Shown here: positions 9,713 to 22,838 of the stretch, in pieces
Layout of the letters: the number at the start of each line of letters is the position of its first letter
Numbering within the stretch: the first letter of the stretch is position 1
NCBI RefSeq assembly: GCF_000306965.1
Contig: NZ_JH976435.1
Coordinates: forward strand, 162,958-226,957
DNA: 64,000 nt
From: Amphibacillus jilinensis Y1
GTDB taxonomy: Bacteria > Bacillota > Bacilli > Bacillales > Amphibacillaceae
Reading direction: 5' to 3'
The notes under the pieces: generated by a model
What the model was told of the DNA's origin: nothing
Database searches by the model: none
Seen by the model: the letters and a program-made list of their open reading frames with translations, nothing else
Position numbers and translations under genes: made by a program

Positions 9713-9808
9713 AACCTTTAAAACAAGTCCCGTGAGGCTTGCAAGGTTGTTTAGGGATACGTGTGTGCACACGTCTACCTCTTTGCGACTTTGCAAAGGG
9801 GTTTTTTA
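9713..9808 (+). promoter_or_regulatory. PyrR-responsive attenuator 2 (pyrR-pyrP)
   Basis: The PyrR box AAGTCCCGTGAGGCTT (9725-9740) lies between AACCTT (9713-9718) and AAGGTT (9743-9748). An antiterminator can pair 9753-9765 with 9768-9780 (11 of 13 positions). It takes up the first bases of the terminator stem CCTCTTTGC (9778-9786) / GCAAAGGGG (9793-9801), which ends in TTTTTT. The architecture matches the pyrR-pyrP intercistronic site of B. subtilis. Confidence 0.9.
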
Positions 9809-9866
9809 TTTGAGTGAAAGATAAAGAATATAAGAGATAGAGAGCGCTTAGAGGAGGATGTTAAAC

Positions 9867-11228
9867 ATGGAAAGATTAGATATGGTGATGGATGTTGGGG
9901 ATGTCCCAAAAAAATCAAAATGGTTTATGTTAAGCTTGCAACACTTATTTGCAATGTTTGGTGCTACGGTTCTGGTACCGTTCTTAACCGGTTTACCACC
10001 AGCTGTAGCTCTCGTATCAAGTGGATCTGGTACGATTGCCTATTTATTAATTACAAAAGGTAAGATTCCCGCTTATTTAGGATCAAGTTTTGCTTTTATT
10101 GCACCAATAGTAACAGCAATAAATGAAGGTGGTGTCCCAGCTGCAATGATGGGTAGTTTTATGGCTGGACTTGCTTATGGTGCCATAGCGCTTCTCATTG
10201 GTACCTTTGGTTTAGATTGGATTATGAAAGTTTTACCCCCGATTGTAGTAGGTCCTGTTATTATCGTGATCGGTCTTGGTTTAGCACCTACAGCTATTGG
10301 TATGGCCATGAATGTAGATGGCGACTATAGCGGTGCACATTTCTCAGTTGCGATTCTCACTTTAATTGTAACGATAGTCGGATCCTTGTTTTTTAAAGGC
10401 TTCTTCGGTCTTATCCCCATTCTAATCGGAATCGTTGTTGGCTATGTATATGCTCATATAATAGGGATCGTCGATACAACTGGAATCAGTGAAAGTTGGG
10501 CGCAAATTACTAGCGCGGGCTCGATTGGAGAATTTTTCTCAGCAATATTTGTTATGCCTGATTTTGTTATACCATTTATAGATTATTCACCACTAGATGT
10601 CATTAATATGAATATTATTGCGATTATGGTGCCTGTAGCTATTGTAACGATAGCTGAACATATTGGTGATCAAATGGTTCTCTCGAAAGTTGCTGGACGT
10701 AATTTTATTAAAAAACCTGGCTTGCATCGATCAATTATGGGAGATGGGGTAGCCACTCTAATCGCTTCATGTTTAGGTGGACCGCCAAATACAACTTATG
10801 GTGAAAACATTGGTGTTTTGGCAATTACTAGAATTTTTAGTGTTTTTGTCATCGGTGGTGCTGCTGTTTTAGCAATCATCTTTGGTTTCACAGGCATTAT
10901 TTCAGAACTTATTTCTTCGATTCCTTCACCGGTAATGGGTGGTGTATCAATTCTATTATTCGGGATTATTGCGTCAAGTGGTTTAAGAATGCTTGTTGAT
11001 AACCAAGTCGATTTAGGTCATAATCGGAATCTTATTATTGCGTCAGTTATTTTAGTAATTGGAATTGGTGGAGCATTGATCAGATTTTCCATCTTTGGTG
11101 TAGAGTTTGAAATAGCTGGTATGGCATTAGCGGCAATTACAGGGGTAATTTTAAATCTCATTTTACCTAATAAGGAAGTTGGCTATGGAAACGGAAAAAT
11201 GTTTGAAACGGAAGAGGTAGAAGAGTAA
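9867..11228 (+). CDS. pyrP: Uracil permease
   Basis: A membrane uracil:proton symporter of the NCS2 (UraA/xanthine permease) family. The 453-residue protein has about 14 hydrophobic segments and the conserved stretches QHLFAMFGATVLVP (about 24-37), AEHIGDQ (about 262-268) and GGPPNTTYGENIG (about 303-315). I chose ATG 9867, 9 bases after AGGAGG; the in-frame ATG at 9858 directly abuts that site. It is controlled by attenuator 2 and followed by a terminator at 11236-11269. Confidence 0.95.
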   Translation: MERLDMVMDVGDVPKKSKWFMLSLQHLFAMFGATVLVPFLTGLPPAVALVSSGSGTIAYLLITKGKIPAYLGSSFAFIAPIVTAINEGGVPAAMMGSFMAGLAYGAIALLIGTFGLDWIMKVLPPIVVGPVIIVIGLGLAPTAIGMAMNVDGDYSGAHFSVAILTLIVTIVGSLFFKGFFGLIPILIGIVVGYVYAHIIGIVDTTGISESWAQITSAGSIGEFFSAIFVMPDFVIPFIDYSPLDVINMNIIAIMVPVAIVTIAEHIGDQMVLSKVAGRNFIKKPGLHRSIMGDGVATLIASCLGGPPNTTYGENIGVLAITRIFSVFVIGGAAVLAIIFGFTGIISELISSIPSPVMGGVSILLFGIIASSGLRMLVDNQVDLGHNRNLIIASVILVIGIGGALIRFSIFGVEFEIAGMALAAITGVILNLILPNKEVGYGNGKMFETEEVEE

Positions 11229-11235
11229 ATAATCT

Positions 11236-11269
11236 AGGACTAGCCATAATAATTAGCTAGTCCTTTTTA
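11236..11269 (+). terminator. Terminator between pyrP and pyrB
   Basis: A perfect stem AGGACTAGC (11236-11244) / GCTAGTCCT (11256-11264) with an AT-rich loop and TTTTT tail. Unlike the B. subtilis pyrP-pyrB gap, there is no PyrR box or antiterminator; the gap is only 64 bases. Expression of pyrB onward must come from read-through or an unseen promoter. Confidence 0.85.
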
Positions 11270-11292
11270 TAAAAAAAATGAGGTGAAAGAGT

Positions 11293-12228
11293 ATGAATAA
11301 CTTTGTCTCTATGAAAACGATAAAAGCGAATGAAATTTTAAAATTATTAGAGCAGACCGATGCGTTTGCTAATGGAAAATCATTTGATTTAGCAAGTCGT
11401 AAAAAGCGTTTTATTGCTAATCTATTTTATGAACCGAGCACACGGACTAAGATGAGCTTTGAGGTAGCAGAGAAGAAATTAGGGCTAGAAGTTTTGGATT
11501 TTCATGCGGAACGTTCGAGTGTACTTAAAGGTGAGTCTGTTTATGATACAGCCAAAACGTTTGCTTCGATCGGTGCAGAGGCACTTGTTATTCGTCATCC
11601 ACTCAATAATCAAGTTCAACAGTTAGCAGAATCGTTAGATTTACCGGTGATTAATGCAGGGGACGGCGCTGGAGAACATCCTACACAGTCGTTGCTGGAT
11701 TTGTATACCATGTATCAGGAGTTTGGTGTGATTAAAGGACTTAATGTCTTAATTGTTGGTGATATTTTACACAGCAGAGTCGCACGATCAAATGCTTATG
11801 CGTTAAAAAAACTGGGGGCAAATGTGCATCTAGCTGCAAAGTCAGACTGGAAAGATCCAAGTTTGGATTTCCCTTACGTCGACTTAGATCAAGCGATTGA
11901 GCAATGTGATGTCGTTATGTTATTACGGATTCAACTTGAACGCCATCAGCAGAGTGAAGATATAAAGACTAGTGCATACTTAACACAATATGGTTTGACA
12001 GAGGAACGGGAACAGCGAATGAAGAAAGATGCAATCATTATGCATCCAGCACCGATCAATCGCGGAGTGGAAATAGATGATAAGTTGGTCGAGTGTCAAC
12101 GTTCAAGGATATTTAAACAAATGGAAAATGGTGTTTATGCTCGTATGGCTGTTATTCATCAACTATTAAACAAGGGAGAGTCTACACATGGCAACGATTA
12201 TCAAACAATGTTCGCATATGCTCACTAA
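11293..12228 (+). CDS. pyrB: Aspartate carbamoyltransferase, catalytic subunit
   Basis: Condenses carbamoyl phosphate with aspartate, the second step of UMP synthesis. The 311-residue protein has the carbamoyl-phosphate motif [11 protein letters not shown] (47-57), [14 protein letters not shown] in the middle and [11 protein letters not shown] near the end. GAGGTGA precedes the ATG. No regulatory pyrI subunit is present, as in other Firmicutes. The last 41 bases overlap pyrC in another frame, which is larger than most overlaps in this operon but in line with the overlapping B. subtilis pyr genes. Confidence 0.97.
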   Translation: MNNFVSMKTIKANEILKLLEQTDAFANGKSFDLASRKKRFIANLFYEPSTRTKMSFEVAEKKLGLEVLDFHAERSSVLKGESVYDTAKTFASIGAEALVIRHPLNNQVQQLAESLDLPVINAGDGAGEHPTQSLLDLYTMYQEFGVIKGLNVLIVGDILHSRVARSNAYALKKLGANVHLAAKSDWKDPSLDFPYVDLDQAIEQCDVVMLLRIQLERHQQSEDIKTSAYLTQYGLTEEREQRMKKDAIIMHPAPINRGVEIDDKLVECQRSRIFKQMENGVYARMAVIHQLLNKGESTHGNDYQTMFAYAH

Positions 12229-13474
12229 TTTTAAAGGGAAAATGATAGATATAAAGGTTGAGCAAGGAAAGATCAGTGAGATTAAGGAACATATTACAGC
12301 AACTGAAGAAGATCAAATCATTAACGCAAACGGAAAAATGATTGCACCTGGTTTTGTTGATGTACATGTCCATCTTAGGGAACCTGGTGGTGAAGAAAAA
12401 GAGACGATAAAAACAGGGACACAAGCAGCTGCTCATGGTGGTTATACCACCATCTGTTCGATGCCAAATACAAACCCGGTTCCGGATGATAAAGAAGCGA
12501 TGCAGCGCGTTCAAGATGTTATTAACCGTGATGCAGTTATTAATGTGTTACCATACGCCTCAATCACATTAGGTCTACAAGGGAAGCAACTTGTAGATAT
12601 GAATGCATTAGCAGATCAAGGAGCGTTTGCTTTTACAGATGATGGTGTCGGTATTCAATCGGCCGCTGATATGATGGAAGCAATGCGTCGGGCAAAGGTT
12701 GTCAATAAAGTTATTGTAGCTCATTGTGAAGACAATTCACTAATTAATAATGGAAGTGTACATCAAGGTGAAGTAAGTGAAAGACTGGGGATTAACGGCA
12801 TACCATCTGTTTGTGAATCAACTCAAATTGCGCGTGATGTTTTGCTTGCTGAAGCTACAGGCTGCCATTACCATGTGTGCCACGTTAGCACAAAGGAATC
12901 TGTTCGCGTGATTAGAGATGCAAAGCGAGCAGGCATAAAGGTGACAGCTGAAGTAAGCCCCCATCACCTTCTATTAAATGAAACTGCGATTAAGGAAGCT
13001 GATCCACAATTTAAGATGAATCCACCGTTACGAGCTCAGGATGACCAAATCGCTTTATGGGAAGGACTAGTTGATGGAACGATCGATTTTATTGCTACTG
13101 ATCATGCGCCACATACTAAATTAGAGAAACAACAGCCAATCGATAAGGCGCCTTTTGGTATCGTAGGCCTTGAAACAGCTTTTGCACTTTTGTACACCCA
13201 TCTTGTTGAGACAGGGAAATGTCAGCTTGATCAATTAATTGACTGGCTAGCAAAGAAGCCAGCAGAGGTATTTGGTTTAAATAAAGGAACAATTGAAATT
13301 GGGGCAACTGCCGATCTCGTATTAATCGATTTAGAAAAAAAATGGACGATTGATGTGCAAGACTTTTATTCAAAAGGTAAAAACACCCCTTTTAATCAGT
13401 GGGAGGTCACAGGTAAGCCGATGATGACAATCGCTAATGGAACGATTGTATACGGGGAGGAGCAAATGGCATGA
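12188..13474 (+). CDS. pyrC: Dihydroorotase
   Basis: A zinc amidohydrolase converting carbamoyl aspartate to dihydroorotate. The 428-residue type I enzyme carries the metal motif [10 protein letters not shown] (His60, His62), an FTDDG segment near 151, [13 protein letters not shown] and the catalytic ATDHAPHT near 305. The start ATG 12188 lies inside the pyrB end, after AAGGGAGAG. It overlaps pyrAA by four bases (ATGA). Confidence 0.97.
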   Translation: MATIIKQCSHMLTNFKGKMIDIKVEQGKISEIKEHITATEEDQIINANGKMIAPGFVDVHVHLREPGGEEKETIKTGTQAAAHGGYTTICSMPNTNPVPDDKEAMQRVQDVINRDAVINVLPYASITLGLQGKQLVDMNALADQGAFAFTDDGVGIQSAADMMEAMRRAKVVNKVIVAHCEDNSLINNGSVHQGEVSERLGINGIPSVCESTQIARDVLLAEATGCHYHVCHVSTKESVRVIRDAKRAGIKVTAEVSPHHLLLNETAIKEADPQFKMNPPLRAQDDQIALWEGLVDGTIDFIATDHAPHTKLEKQQPIDKAPFGIVGLETAFALLYTHLVETGKCQLDQLIDWLAKKPAEVFGLNKGTIEIGATADLVLIDLEKKWTIDVQDFYSKGKNTPFNQWEVTGKPMMTIANGTIVYGEEQMA

Positions 13475-14553
13475 AGAGAGATTTGATATTAGAAGACGGT
13501 ACCGTTTTTACAGGTGAAGCATTAGGTGATTTAAATGAGAAACAAGGGGAAATTGTATTTAATACAGGTATGACAGGTTATCAAGAAATTTTATCTGATC
13601 CGTCTTACTGTGGTCAAATGGTGACGATGACTTATCCGCTAATCGGCAATTATGGTATTAATCGTGACGATTTTGAATCGATCAATCCATCCATTCATGG
13701 TTTGATTGTTAAGGAAATGTGTGATCAACCTTCAAATTTCCGTCATGAAATGCGACTAGATACTTATCTTGCATCAAAAGGGATACCAGCTATTTCCGGG
13801 ATTGATACGCGACAATTGACTAAAAAAATTCGCCAACATGGGACGATGCGCGCGGTACTTACTGGTGTTAAATCAGCACAAACAGAAGCCGTGAACTGGT
13901 CTCCGATCATTAAGGATCAAGTTAAGCGTGTGTCAACGAAGAATCCTTATGTAGTCCCTGGACGAGGCTACCGTGTGGTCCTTGTCGATTTTGGTATGAA
14001 GCACGGTATCTTAAGAGATTTAACTAAACGCAATTGCCATGTAACGGTTGTCCCTTATTGGTATTCAGCCCAAGACATTATGGCATTAAAACCTGATGGA
14101 CTCATGTTAACAAACGGTCCAGGCGATCCCAAACATGTCCCAGAAGCCATTAATATGATCAAGGCTATCCTTGGCCGTGTTCCTATTTTCGGCATTTGTC
14201 TAGGGCATCAGCTTTTAGCGTTAGCTTGTGGCGCAAATACAGAAAAGATGAAATTTGGACATCGTGGTGCCAACCATCCCGTCAAAGATTTGCAATTAAA
14301 TCGAGCATTTTTAACTTCACAAAATCATGGTTATGCGGTAAAGGCGGATTCACTAAACGATACCGATTTAATGTTGACACATGTAGCGATTAATGATGAA
14401 ACCGTAGAGGGGATTAGTCACCGTTATTATTCAGCCTTTTCTGTTCAATATCATCCAGAAAGTTCACCAGGACCAGAAGATACCAGCTATTTATTTGATC
14501 AATTTATTACTGAAATCAAAGCAAATAAACAAGAAAACAAGGGGGCGATATAA
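13471..14553 (+). CDS. pyrAA: Carbamoyl-phosphate synthase small subunit (pyrimidine-specific)
   Basis: The glutaminase subunit that hands ammonia to the large subunit. The 360-residue protein has the small-chain N-terminal domain and a class I glutamine amidotransferase domain from about residue 170. The catalytic Cys243 is in GICLGHQ, with His328 and Glu330 in YHPESSPGP. Its location in the pyr operon identifies it as the pyrimidine-dedicated form. It overlaps pyrC by four bases and pyrAB by one. Confidence 0.97.
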   Translation: MKRDLILEDGTVFTGEALGDLNEKQGEIVFNTGMTGYQEILSDPSYCGQMVTMTYPLIGNYGINRDDFESINPSIHGLIVKEMCDQPSNFRHEMRLDTYLASKGIPAISGIDTRQLTKKIRQHGTMRAVLTGVKSAQTEAVNWSPIIKDQVKRVSTKNPYVVPGRGYRVVLVDFGMKHGILRDLTKRNCHVTVVPYWYSAQDIMALKPDGLMLTNGPGDPKHVPEAINMIKAILGRVPIFGICLGHQLLALACGANTEKMKFGHRGANHPVKDLQLNRAFLTSQNHGYAVKADSLNDTDLMLTHVAINDETVEGISHRYYSAFSVQYHPESSPGPEDTSYLFDQFITEIKANKQENKGAI

Positions 14554-17500
14554 TGCCTAAACGTCAAGATATAGAAAAAATTTTGGTGATTGGCTCGGGT
14601 CCTATTATTATTGGACAGGCTGCGGAATTTGATTATTCAGGAACACAAGCTTGTCAAGCGTTAAAGGAAGAAGGCTACCAAGTCGTCTTAGCGAATTCCA
14701 ATCCTGCTACAATTATGACTGATCATACCATTGCAGATACGGTATATATGGAGCCACTAACTGTCGATTTTTTAGCGAAGATCATTCGTAAAGAACGACC
14801 AGATGCGATCTTACCTACATTAGGTGGTCAAACTGGATTGAATTTAGCAATTGCTTTACAAGATAGTGGTGTATTAGAACAATATCCAACCGAAATGTTA
14901 GGAACAAGTTTAGACGCCATTCAATTAGCTGAGGATCGTGAAAAATTCCGACAACTCATGCATCATTTAAATGAACCGGTACCAGAAAGTGAAATTGTGA
15001 CATCTATTGATGAGGCGTTAGATTTTGCTGATCAAATTGGCTATCCACTTATTGTTCGTCCTGCATACACTTTAGGTGGTACGGGTGGCGGTATGTGTTT
15101 TAACGAAACAGATTTAAAAGAGATTACCAGAAATGGTTTGAACTTGTCTCCAGTGGGACAATGTTTAATTGAGCGTAATATTGCTGGATTTAAAGAAATT
15201 GAATATGAAGTGATGCGTGACCACAAAGATCAAGCAATTGTCGTTTGTAATATGGAAAATATCGATCCAGTTGGTATTCATACTGGTGATTCTATTGTTG
15301 TTGCTCCTTCTCAAACATTAAGTGATCGAGAATACCAATTATTACGCAATGCATCATTAAAGATTATTCGAGCCCTAAAAATTGAAGGAGGTTGCAATGT
15401 TCAATTAGCACTTGATCCGAATAGTTTTGACTATTACATTATTGAGGTTAATCCGCGTGTCAGTCGATCATCTGCTTTAGCCTCAAAAGCAACAGGCTAT
15501 CCGATTGCAAAAATAGCTGCAAAAATAGCTGTCGGCTTGACTTTAGATGAAATTAAAAACCCAATTACGAAAACAACGTATGCAGCTTTTGAACCGGCAT
15601 TGGATTATGTTGTAACAAAATTTCCTCGTTTTCCATTTGATAAATTCACAGCAGGTAATCGAACATTAGGGACACAGATGAAAGCAACTGGTGAAGTAAT
15701 GGCGATCGGTCGAAACTTTGAAGAAGCCTTTTTAAAAGGCATTCGGTCGTTAGATTTTAATGCAGATGATTTTTATTTAAGTGAACTTACTTCATTATCT
15801 GACCAAGAATTAGAAGATCGAGTTGCTCAACCCGATGATCAGAGAATCTTTGTTGTTGCAGAATTGTTCCGCAGAAATTATACAGTTGAAACGCTTCATC
15901 GCTTAACCCGAATGGATAGTTTCTTTTTAAATAAAATAGCTAAAATAATTGCTTTTGAACAAGAATTACAAGATCATCCATTAGATAAAGCCTATTTAAA
16001 ATTCGCCAAAACAATAGGGTTCTCTGATGCGCAATTGGCTCGAATTACGGATCAATCAGAAGATCAGATTTACCAACTACGCAAAACTTACCACGTTCAA
16101 CCGGTTTATAAAATGGTTGATACTTGCGCAGCTGAGTTTGAGTCTGCTACACCTTATTTTTATAGTAGTTACGAATGTGAACAAGAATCGAAGGTCTCCG
16201 ACCGTGAGAAAGTGATCGTGATCGGTTCAGGTCCAATTCGAATTGGACAAGGGATTGAATTTGATTATGCTACTGTACACTCCGTTCTTGCTTTAAAAGA
16301 ATTAGGTTATGAAGCAATTATTATGAATAGCAATCCAGAAACCGTCTCAACCGATTTTAGTGTGTCAGATAAGCTTTACTTTGAACCCTTAACATTAGAA
16401 GACGTCATGCATGTTGTGGAGTTAGAGCAACCTTTGGGCGTAATTGTTCAGTTTGGCGGTCAAACCGCTATTAATTTGGCTGACGGACTGCAAAGAAGAG
16501 GTGTAAAGATTTTAGGAACCTCATTAGAAGCGATTGATCAGGCTGAAGATCGCGATAAATTTGAGCGTATGCTATCACAATTACAAATTCCACAACCAAC
16601 AGGTGAAAGTGTGCGAGAAATTGAGCAGGCCAAAGAAGTTGCTAAAAAAATTGGCTATCCGGTGCTTGTGAGGCCATCGTATGTGATCGGTGGAAGTCAA
16701 ATGGAAATTGTTTATAATGACGATGAGTTACAACATTATTTGAACAAAACAACACATATTAAACGAAAGCACCCCGTTCTTATTGATAAATATTTAACAG
16801 GAATCGAAGTGGAGGTCGATGCGATTAGTGATGGTGAAACAACCATCATACCAGGTATTATGGAGCATATCGAACGAGCAGGTGTGCACTCTGGTGATTC
16901 AATTGCAGTCTATCCAACACAACGGATTGCTCCAGACATTAAACAACAATTAATTGATACGACGATTAAAATTGCAGAAACGTTAAAAATAAGAGGACTA
17001 ATTAATATTCAATTTGTTGTTCATCACAATGATGTCTATGTCTTGGAAGTTAACCCAAGAGCAAGTCGAACGATTCCTTTCCTCAGTAAAATTACAGGTG
17101 TTACGATGGCAAATTTAGCAACACGTGCGATTCTAGGTGAACAATTACAGGCATTAGGTTATCAAAGTGGTTTGTTGCCGGAGGCGAATTATGTATCAGT
17201 AAAAGTGCCTGTCTTCTCCTTTGAAAAATTGAGAAGTGTAGATACCATGTTAGGACCTGAGATGAAATCAACCGGTGAGGCAATAGGTCGTGATAAAACA
17301 TTAGCTAAAGCTTTATTTAAAGGTTTAACTGCTTCAGGTTTGAAAATACCATTTGAAGGTGCAGTGCTGATGACCGTTGCGGATAAAGACAAGGAAGAAG
17401 CATGCACCATTGCCCAGCGCTTTCAGGAACTAGGTTTTAATATTTATGCAACGACTGGTACTGCTCAATATCTATCAAGTAAAAACGTTAATGTTCAAGA

Positions 17501-17752
17501 AGTTGGCAAAATCGGTTCAGATCAAGAGAATGTCTTATCAATCATTGAACAGAATCAAGTGCAATTTGTCGTTAATACATTAACTTCAGGTAAGAAACCA
17601 AGAAGTGATGGCTTTCGTATTCGTAGAGAAGCAGTTGAACATGGGATAGCTTGTTTGACTAGTCTCGATACAGCTACGGCTATATTAGATGTGATTGATT
17701 CGACTACATTTTCTGCACAACCTGTTGTAGCTAACCAGGAGGTTATTCGATA

Positions 17753-17753
<1 letters not shown>
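14553..17753 (+). CDS. pyrAB: Carbamoyl-phosphate synthase large subunit
   Basis: Makes carbamoyl phosphate from bicarbonate, ammonia and two ATP. The 1066-residue chain shows the expected internal duplication: two carbamoyl-phosphate synthase halves, each opening with a VIGSGPI motif (about residues 11 and 552) and an ATP-grasp fold (GGTGGG near 172; VIGGSQM near 710). An MGS-like regulatory domain follows from about 935. The start overlaps the pyrAA stop by one base. It is intact, without frameshift. Confidence 0.98.
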
Positions 17754-20126
<2,373 letters not shown>

Positions 20127-20143
<17 letters not shown>

Positions 20144-20747
20144 TAAAGTGATCGCCAATTTATATGAGATTGAAGCGATCCAGATTAAACCAGATCGTTC
20201 TTTTACTTGGACTTCAGGGATAAAATCGCCTATCTACTGTGATAATCGGTTAACAATGTCATACCCGAAAGTACGTAAACAGATTACCCAAGGCTTTGTT
20301 GAAAAACTTCAAAGTTGTCTTGAAGAAATTGATGTAATAGCAGGTTGTGCAACAGCAGGGATTCCCCATGCAGCATGGTTAGCCGATGCATTAAATATAC
20401 CAATGGCTTATGTTAGAGGTAAAGCAAAAGCACATGGTAAAGGAAATCAAATTGAAGGTGTGATCAAGCAAGGGGATAAAGTTGTGGTAATCGAAGATTT
20501 AATTTCGACGGGTGGTTCAGTTTTAGAAACTGTAAAAGCCATTGAAGCAGTTGGGGCAAAAGTTATTGTTGTGCTAGCAATCTTCAGTTATGGACTAAAA
20601 AAATCAGTTGAAGCCTTTAATGAAGTAACTATTGATTATCATACGCTAGCTGATTTTGATCTTTTAATTAAGTTCTTACTAGCTAATCATGAAATCACTG
20701 ATGCCGAAGCGGATGATTTGCTAGAGTGGCGGGATCAATTAGGCTAG
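20127..20747 (+). CDS. pyrE: Orotate phosphoribosyltransferase
   Basis: Joins orotate to PRPP to give OMP. The 206-residue protein has the PRPP-binding motif VVIEDLISTGGS at about 120-131 and the orotate-loop region YVRGKAKAHGKGNQ. It starts inside pyrF (17-base overlap) after AAGGAG. It is the last gene of the pyr operon; a strong hairpin follows at 20769. Biochemical order in the operon is pyrF before pyrE, as in B. subtilis. Confidence 0.97.
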
Positions 20748-20768
20748 CCTATGACAAACGTTACATAC

Positions 20769-20813
20769 AAGCACCATTGTTTTCCATGAAAACAATGGTG
20801 CTTGTGCGTTTTA
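20769..20813 (+). terminator. Terminator of the pyr operon
   Basis: A perfect 15-base stem (20769-20783 with 20789-20803), CCATG loop, followed by GTGCGTTTTAT. The T run is short and displaced, but the stem is the longest perfect one in the window. Confidence 0.8.
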
Positions 20814-20823
20814 TCATAAATAA

Positions 20824-21030
20824 ACGTCCGTAAAACATCCACCTCAAAATAGGGAACAGAGGTAAAAATATTTAGTTGGGTAATATCGAACGCTAATGTC
20901 CGATTCACTCAATAACCATCAGTGGGTGGGTGAGATCGCAGACTAAAATCGTCATATCTTTAAGAAGGATTACAGACTAAGACCTCCACGTCCTGTGGCC
21001 CTCCGCCCACTGATTGAATTTGTTTTATCT
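20824..21030 (+). repeat. Dispersed intergenic repeat, copy 2 (forward, long form)
   Basis: Fills nearly all the gap between the pyr terminator and the end of rqcH. It has the family 5' block ACGTCCGTAAAACATCC plus ACCTCAAAATAGGG, the middle ACGCTAATGTCCGATTCAC and an end GATTGAATTTGTTTTAT. In between is a long-form insert shared only with the copy at 50346: GATCGCAGACTAAA, AAGAAGGATTACAGACTAAG and the small palindrome CCACGTCCTGTGG. No gene is present in this gap. Confidence 0.8.
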
Positions 21031-21036
21031 TTTCTG

Positions 21037-22749
21037 CTACTGTTTCAATTTCTTAATAAATTGCCGGTCTGGTGTGACAAATAAAGTTTTTTGATGATCA
21101 TAAATCACATAGCCAGGTTTAGCGCCATTTGGTTTTTTGACGTGACGAATTTCTGTATAATCAACAGGAACAGAAGAAGATTGGCTAGCTTTGCTAAATA
21201 AAGCAGCTAACTGTGCTGCTTCTGCTAAGGTATCTTCACTAGGTGAATCAGAACGAATAACGACATGTGAGCCAGGAATATCTTTAGTATGAAGCCAGAT
21301 ATCTCTACGGCCAGCAAGGCGCATGGTTAAATATTCATTTTGTTTATTATTTCGTCCAACTAAAATCGTTGTCCCATCTGTTGCTAAATACTGCTCTGGA
21401 TCAGGTTTGCTCGTTTTTTTCTTTTGCTTACGATCGTAAACTTTCTTTTTTAAATAGCCTTGTTCCCGAAGCTCCTCACGTATATCTTCAATGTCTTCGA
21501 CGCGTGCGTTTTCAACTTGTTGGATCAACTGATCAAGATAGTCCATTTCTTGTTCAGCTTTTTTTATTTGATGCTGTAACTTCTGTTTAGATGTTTTTAA
21601 TTTCTGATATGTTTTAAAATAATGTTGTGCATTTTCACTTGGTGTTTTATTGGGGTTAAGCTCAATCGTCAATGATTGTTGCTCGGGATCATAGTAATCG
21701 ATCACATCGATTTGTTGATCTCCAGCTTTGACAAGATGCAAATGAGCGGTCAATAACTCCCCTTGTTTTTGATAGAATTCGGCTCGTTCGGCCTTTTTTA
21801 ATGTTTGTTTCTGCTTTTTTATTTTTCTTTTATTTTTGTCGTATTCATTATTTAAGAACTTTATTAAATCCCCAGCTTGTTGCTTCACACGATCTCTTTC
21901 TGCTTTATCAGAATAGAAGTTATCGAGCATATCGCTAACGGAAGCAAATACTTTAGATTCACCATCAAATTGATCAAGTGGAATGACGTGGAAATCCTCT
22001 TTGCTGCCATAATGAATAACAGGTGTTAGCTCATCATTGTTAACTTGTTCAATCATTTTTTTAAAGGCTTTGGCGATAGGGGCAACCGTTTCAGGTTGGA
22101 CTTGATTACATATCTCGCTAGCTAATAATGGTGAGATTCCCATAAATGTAGCAACAAGTTTTTGTTGATAGGAAAGGTCGTCATCTTTATTTAATAAAAT
22201 TTCCTCAATCGTCTGTAAATCAGTTGCGAAAGGGTTCTTCTTATCTTGGTCAGGTGGATAGATATAAGTTTGTCCTGGTAGGATCGTACGGTATCGATTT
22301 TGATTCGGTGAAAGGTGCTTAATGCTGTCTAGTATATGCCCTTTTTCACGGTCAATCAAAATAATATTGCTATGTTTTCCCATAATTTCAACAATAAGCT
22401 TTTTACTTATGTCATCACCAATCTCATTCTTACCACGTACATTTATTTCAATAATCCGTTCATTTTTGTATTGATGAATCGATTCAATAAAACTCCCAAT
22501 CAAATGTTTTCTTAATAACATACAAAACATTGGTGGTTCCGCAGGATTTTGAAAAGGTTCTTCTGTTAAATGAATCCGCGAATAGCTAGGATGTGCAGAT
22601 AGAAGTAAGCTGTGATTAGAACGTTGTGCCCTAATAGTTAAAATTAACTCTGTCGCAGTAGGCTGATAGACTTTGGTTAGTCGACCAGAAGTTAAAAGTT
22701 TGTTTAATTCATTTGATATCGCATGTGTTACAATGCCATCAAAAGCCAT
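21037..22749 (-). CDS. rqcH: RqcH/NFACT ribosome quality-control factor (FbpA family)
   Basis: RqcH binds stalled 50S subunits and directs addition of C-terminal alanine tails that mark truncated proteins for degradation. The 570-residue protein has an NFACT-N domain (starting MAFDGIVTHAISNEL), a helix-hairpin-helix region (about 190-215), a long coiled coil (about 280-430) and NFACT-R at the end (GRRDIWLHTKDIPGSHVVIR near 500). Position 97-98, Asp-Arg in B. subtilis, reads Glu97-Arg98 here. It is transcribed alone, divergent from yloB, from an extended -10 promoter. Confidence 0.95.
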   Translation of the reverse strand: MAFDGIVTHAISNELNKLLTSGRLTKVYQPTATELILTIRAQRSNHSLLLSAHPSYSRIHLTEEPFQNPAEPPMFCMLLRKHLIGSFIESIHQYKNERIIEINVRGKNEIGDDISKKLIVEIMGKHSNIILIDREKGHILDSIKHLSPNQNRYRTILPGQTYIYPPDQDKKNPFATDLQTIEEILLNKDDDLSYQQKLVATFMGISPLLASEICNQVQPETVAPIAKAFKKMIEQVNNDELTPVIHYGSKEDFHVIPLDQFDGESKVFASVSDMLDNFYSDKAERDRVKQQAGDLIKFLNNEYDKNKRKIKKQKQTLKKAERAEFYQKQGELLTAHLHLVKAGDQQIDVIDYYDPEQQSLTIELNPNKTPSENAQHYFKTYQKLKTSKQKLQHQIKKAEQEMDYLDQLIQQVENARVEDIEDIREELREQGYLKKKVYDRKQKKKTSKPDPEQYLATDGTTILVGRNNKQNEYLTMRLAGRRDIWLHTKDIPGSHVVIRSDSPSEDTLAEAAQLAALFSKASQSSSVPVDYTEIRHVKKPNGAKPGYVIYDHQKTLFVTPDRQFIKKLKQ

Positions 22750-22769
22750 AATATCACCTCATTCTTAAC

Positions 22770-22778
22770 ATTATAGCA
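22770..22778 (-). promoter_or_regulatory. Extended -10 promoter for rqcH
   Basis: On the minus strand, TGC-TATAAT lies 21 bases before the rqcH start, followed by an AGGTGA ribosome binding site. The -35 region is poor (TGCATG), which extended -10 promoters tolerate. Confidence 0.6.
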
Positions 22779-22838
22779 TGTTTTTGCTTGCTCATGCATA
22801 TCAATCAGTACGAGTGAACAATGATGGAGGAATGCTAG

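Noticed and set aside
9759-9774. ACGTGTG/CACACGT inverted repeat as a possible DNA operator
   Set aside because: It is explained as the apex of the antiterminator stem of PyrR attenuator 2.
12188-12228. The 41-base pyrB-pyrC overlap as a sign of a frameshift in pyrB
   Set aside because: Both proteins have full family length with their motifs intact, and overlapping genes are normal in the Bacillus pyr operon.
12182-12514. A 110-residue open frame on the minus strand over the pyrB-pyrC junction
   Set aside because: It has no family resemblance and lies wholly over well-conserved pyrB and pyrC sequence; its length reflects codon composition.
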